Positions 14,655 to 15,804 of a stretch of 15,804 nucleotides of DNA are shown one piece after another. The number at the start of each line of letters is the position of its first letter. Within the stretch, counting starts at the first letter, position 1. The position numbers and the translations under genes were made by a program. The stretch covers positions 1-15,804 of the forward strand of contig USJD01000077.1 of assembly GCA_900554835.1 (NCBI GenBank), read 5' to 3'. The notes below the pieces were generated by a model, which was not told the DNA's origin, searched no databases, and saw only the letters and a list, made by a program, of their open reading frames with translations. The stretch is from an uncultured Prevotella sp. (GTDB lineage Bacteria; Bacteroidota; Bacteroidia; Bacteroidales; Bacteroidaceae).

Positions 14655-15653
14655 TTAATCAGTAATCTTGGCTCCAAACTGAAGGACGAACTTGACTTTC
14701 TTCCCCTTCATGTTTTCAGGCTTCTTCCAGGAACCATCGAGCACAAGAACCTTAACACGCTTACCTGCAGGAACTGCATCCACTGCATCCTGGAGTGTAA
14801 AGTAATTGCCACGTCCACGAGTTGAAACCACATAGTCATAATGGCGCACATGCTTCTTGAGTTCAGGCACTTGCTTACCTATCTCATCAGCTAAGGCATT
14901 GGCTACCAGACGGGCGCCATATACATTATAATGGGTATTGTCCTGACGACCCTTAGGAATCTGAGGACATTCACCCGGACGGAACCACATGTGCAACTTA
15001 CGGCTTCCCTCAATGCCCAACTCAGTTTCAATATCATGAGTGATCTTTGTGGCATCCACAAAAGGAACATTCAGACGACGCGCCACATTGCGAGGAGCTA
15101 TAACATAGGCTCCGTGAGTATCAATGAGTGTATCACTGTTTATCTTCTCTTCGCCCGCAAAAGTAGTCTTTCTCAATTTCTCGTCATCATCATTCTCTAC
15201 CGGTGCCTGATAGAAACATCTGCGCACTACCGAATTAAACAAAACAGGAATACCGCCCTTGGCACGTGTTTCGTTGACGAAACGCTCCAGATTGGCATCA
15301 AAGGTAGAACCTGGATCAGTATGACGATCAGCATGAGGCTTTTCATCATTGTGACCAAACTGAATAAACACATAATCCCCCGGTTTCAGTTTATCCAATA
15401 CTTTCTGCCATCTACCTTCATCGATAAAACTCTTAGAACTTCTACCATTCACAGCATGGTTATCAACGATGATTTTATCATCAAAGCAACCTTGCAGTAC
15501 CATACCCCATCCTCTTTCAGGATTTTTCTTTGCATTACCTTTCTCAGCAGCGGTAGAATCACCTATCACAAAGATGGTCGTTACCTTACTGCCTGATGTC
15601 AGAGCAAGCACCAGAAACAGGCAGGCAAACCAGGACAAAATCTTTTTCATCAT
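14655..15653 (-). CDS. Secreted rhamnogalacturonan acetylesterase-like SGNH hydrolase (CE12) with a short pectinesterase-like tail
   Basis: The 332-residue protein starts with a signal peptide (about 1-22), so it is exported. An SGNH esterase domain covers about residues 24-268: block I VIGDSTAA (S33), block II VNGRSS (G70), block III FGHND (100-103, N102) and block V DNTHYN (D238, H241). It resembles CE12 enzymes, which remove acetyl groups from pectic rhamnogalacturonan. Residues 271-332 (YDYVVSTRGRGNYFTLQDAV onward) resemble the first strands of a pectinesterase (CE8) beta-helix. A whole CE8 domain needs about 300 residues and its catalytic aspartates are absent, so this tail looks like a remnant or a reused cap. 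The protein ends right at the terminator. No promoter match is visible upstream. The esterase core should be functional, as all catalytic residues are present. Confidence 0.87.
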   Translation of the reverse strand: MMKKILSWFACLFLVLALTSGSKVTTIFVIGDSTAAEKGNAKKNPERGWGMVLQGCFDDKIIVDNHAVNGRSSKSFIDEGRWQKVLDKLKPGDYVFIQFGHNDEKPHADRHTDPGSTFDANLERFVNETRAKGGIPVLFNSVVRRCFYQAPVENDDDEKLRKTTFAGEEKINSDTLIDTHGAYVIAPRNVARRLNVPFVDATKITHDIETELGIEGSRKLHMWFRPGECPQIPKGRQDNTHYNVYGARLVANALADEIGKQVPELKKHVRHYDYVVSTRGRGNYFTLQDAVDAVPAGKRVKVLVLDGSWKKPENMKGKKVKFVLQFGAKITD

Positions 15654-15696
15654 TACGATTCGTTTTTAAGTTTTAAATTAATCAGTTATTGTTTTA

Positions 15697-15742
15697 AAAA
15701 AAGGCAGGAAGACCATTCATACTGGTGTTCCCTGCCTTTATA
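15697..15742. terminator. Terminator hairpin upstream of the CE12 gene, probably for a minus-strand gene beyond the window
   Basis: AAAGGCAGGAAGACCA (15700-15715) pairs with TGGTGTTCCCTGCCTTT (15723-15739) with one bulge and one mismatch, closed by a 7-base loop. On the minus strand it is followed by seven Ts (15699-15693); on the plus strand only TTTATAG follows. It therefore most likely ends a minus-strand gene to the right of the window. The remaining sequence 15740-15804 contains stops in all minus frames, and no gene can be called there. Confidence 0.65.
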
Positions 15743-15804
15743 GTATATTGGCAATAAACCAAGAAAAATGTAACTACTCAGTCATCTTTATGCTTGATAA
15801 ATAG

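Noticed and set aside
1..15804. A dedicated defence, toxin-antitoxin, secretion or biosynthetic gene cluster
   Set aside because: All but two of the genes have recognisable core-type functions and the two unknowns sit inside ordinary operons. No nuclease, toxin, integrase, or repeat-spacer pattern is visible.

Overview
The window looks like a chromosomal housekeeping segment from a gut Bacteroidales species, most likely Prevotella/Segatella. The evidence is Bacteroidetes-type promoters (TTTG, 19-20 bases, TAnnTTTG), short leaders without clear Shine-Dalgarno sequences, a TamL-type lipoprotein, a bifunctional HisB, a cytosolic family M49 peptidase with an HECLGH motif, and a family CE12 esterase. 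I see no phage, transposon, CRISPR array, tRNA or rRNA. No gene-free stretch exceeds about 210 bases.

Layout, left to right. (1) The 5' part of tamL on the minus strand (1-1143, runs off the left edge, TTG start) diverges from a plus-strand group: a TrmH/SpoU-family RNA methyltransferase, a four-helix membrane protein of unknown function, and hisB. (2) hisB meets tail-to-tail, with overlapping stops, a minus-strand operon transcribed as lipoprotein (probably DUF4348), murB, PhnP-like metallo-beta-lactamase-fold hydrolase (6604 down to 3852). (3) pheS is divergent from that operon and ends at a strong bidirectional terminator. (4) A minus-strand pair follows: dipeptidyl-peptidase III, then a NUDIX hydrolase (10452 down to 7964). 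(5) Divergent from the pair is a plus-strand run recQ, kdsB, tilS (10564-14605), ending at a second bidirectional terminator. (6) On the minus strand at the right edge lies a secreted rhamnogalacturonan-acetylesterase-like protein (15653 down to 14655). Its last ~60 residues resemble only the beginning of a pectinesterase. Beyond it is a terminator hairpin that probably serves a gene outside the window.

Themes. Several genes serve the envelope (tamL, murB, kdsB, the lipoprotein), and others serve translation (pheS, tilS, TrmH family), histidine synthesis (hisB), DNA repair (recQ) and peptide turnover (DPP III). They do not form one dedicated pathway, and I found no convincing new multi-gene system. 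The points most worth a second look are the truncated pectinesterase-like tail on the CE12 esterase, short tandem repeats at the recQ/kdsB and kdsB/tilS junctions that re-copy the upstream gene's last codons, loss of the zinc-binding cysteines in the HisB phosphatase domain, a GC-content step inside hisB, and an inverted repeat around the pheS promoter.
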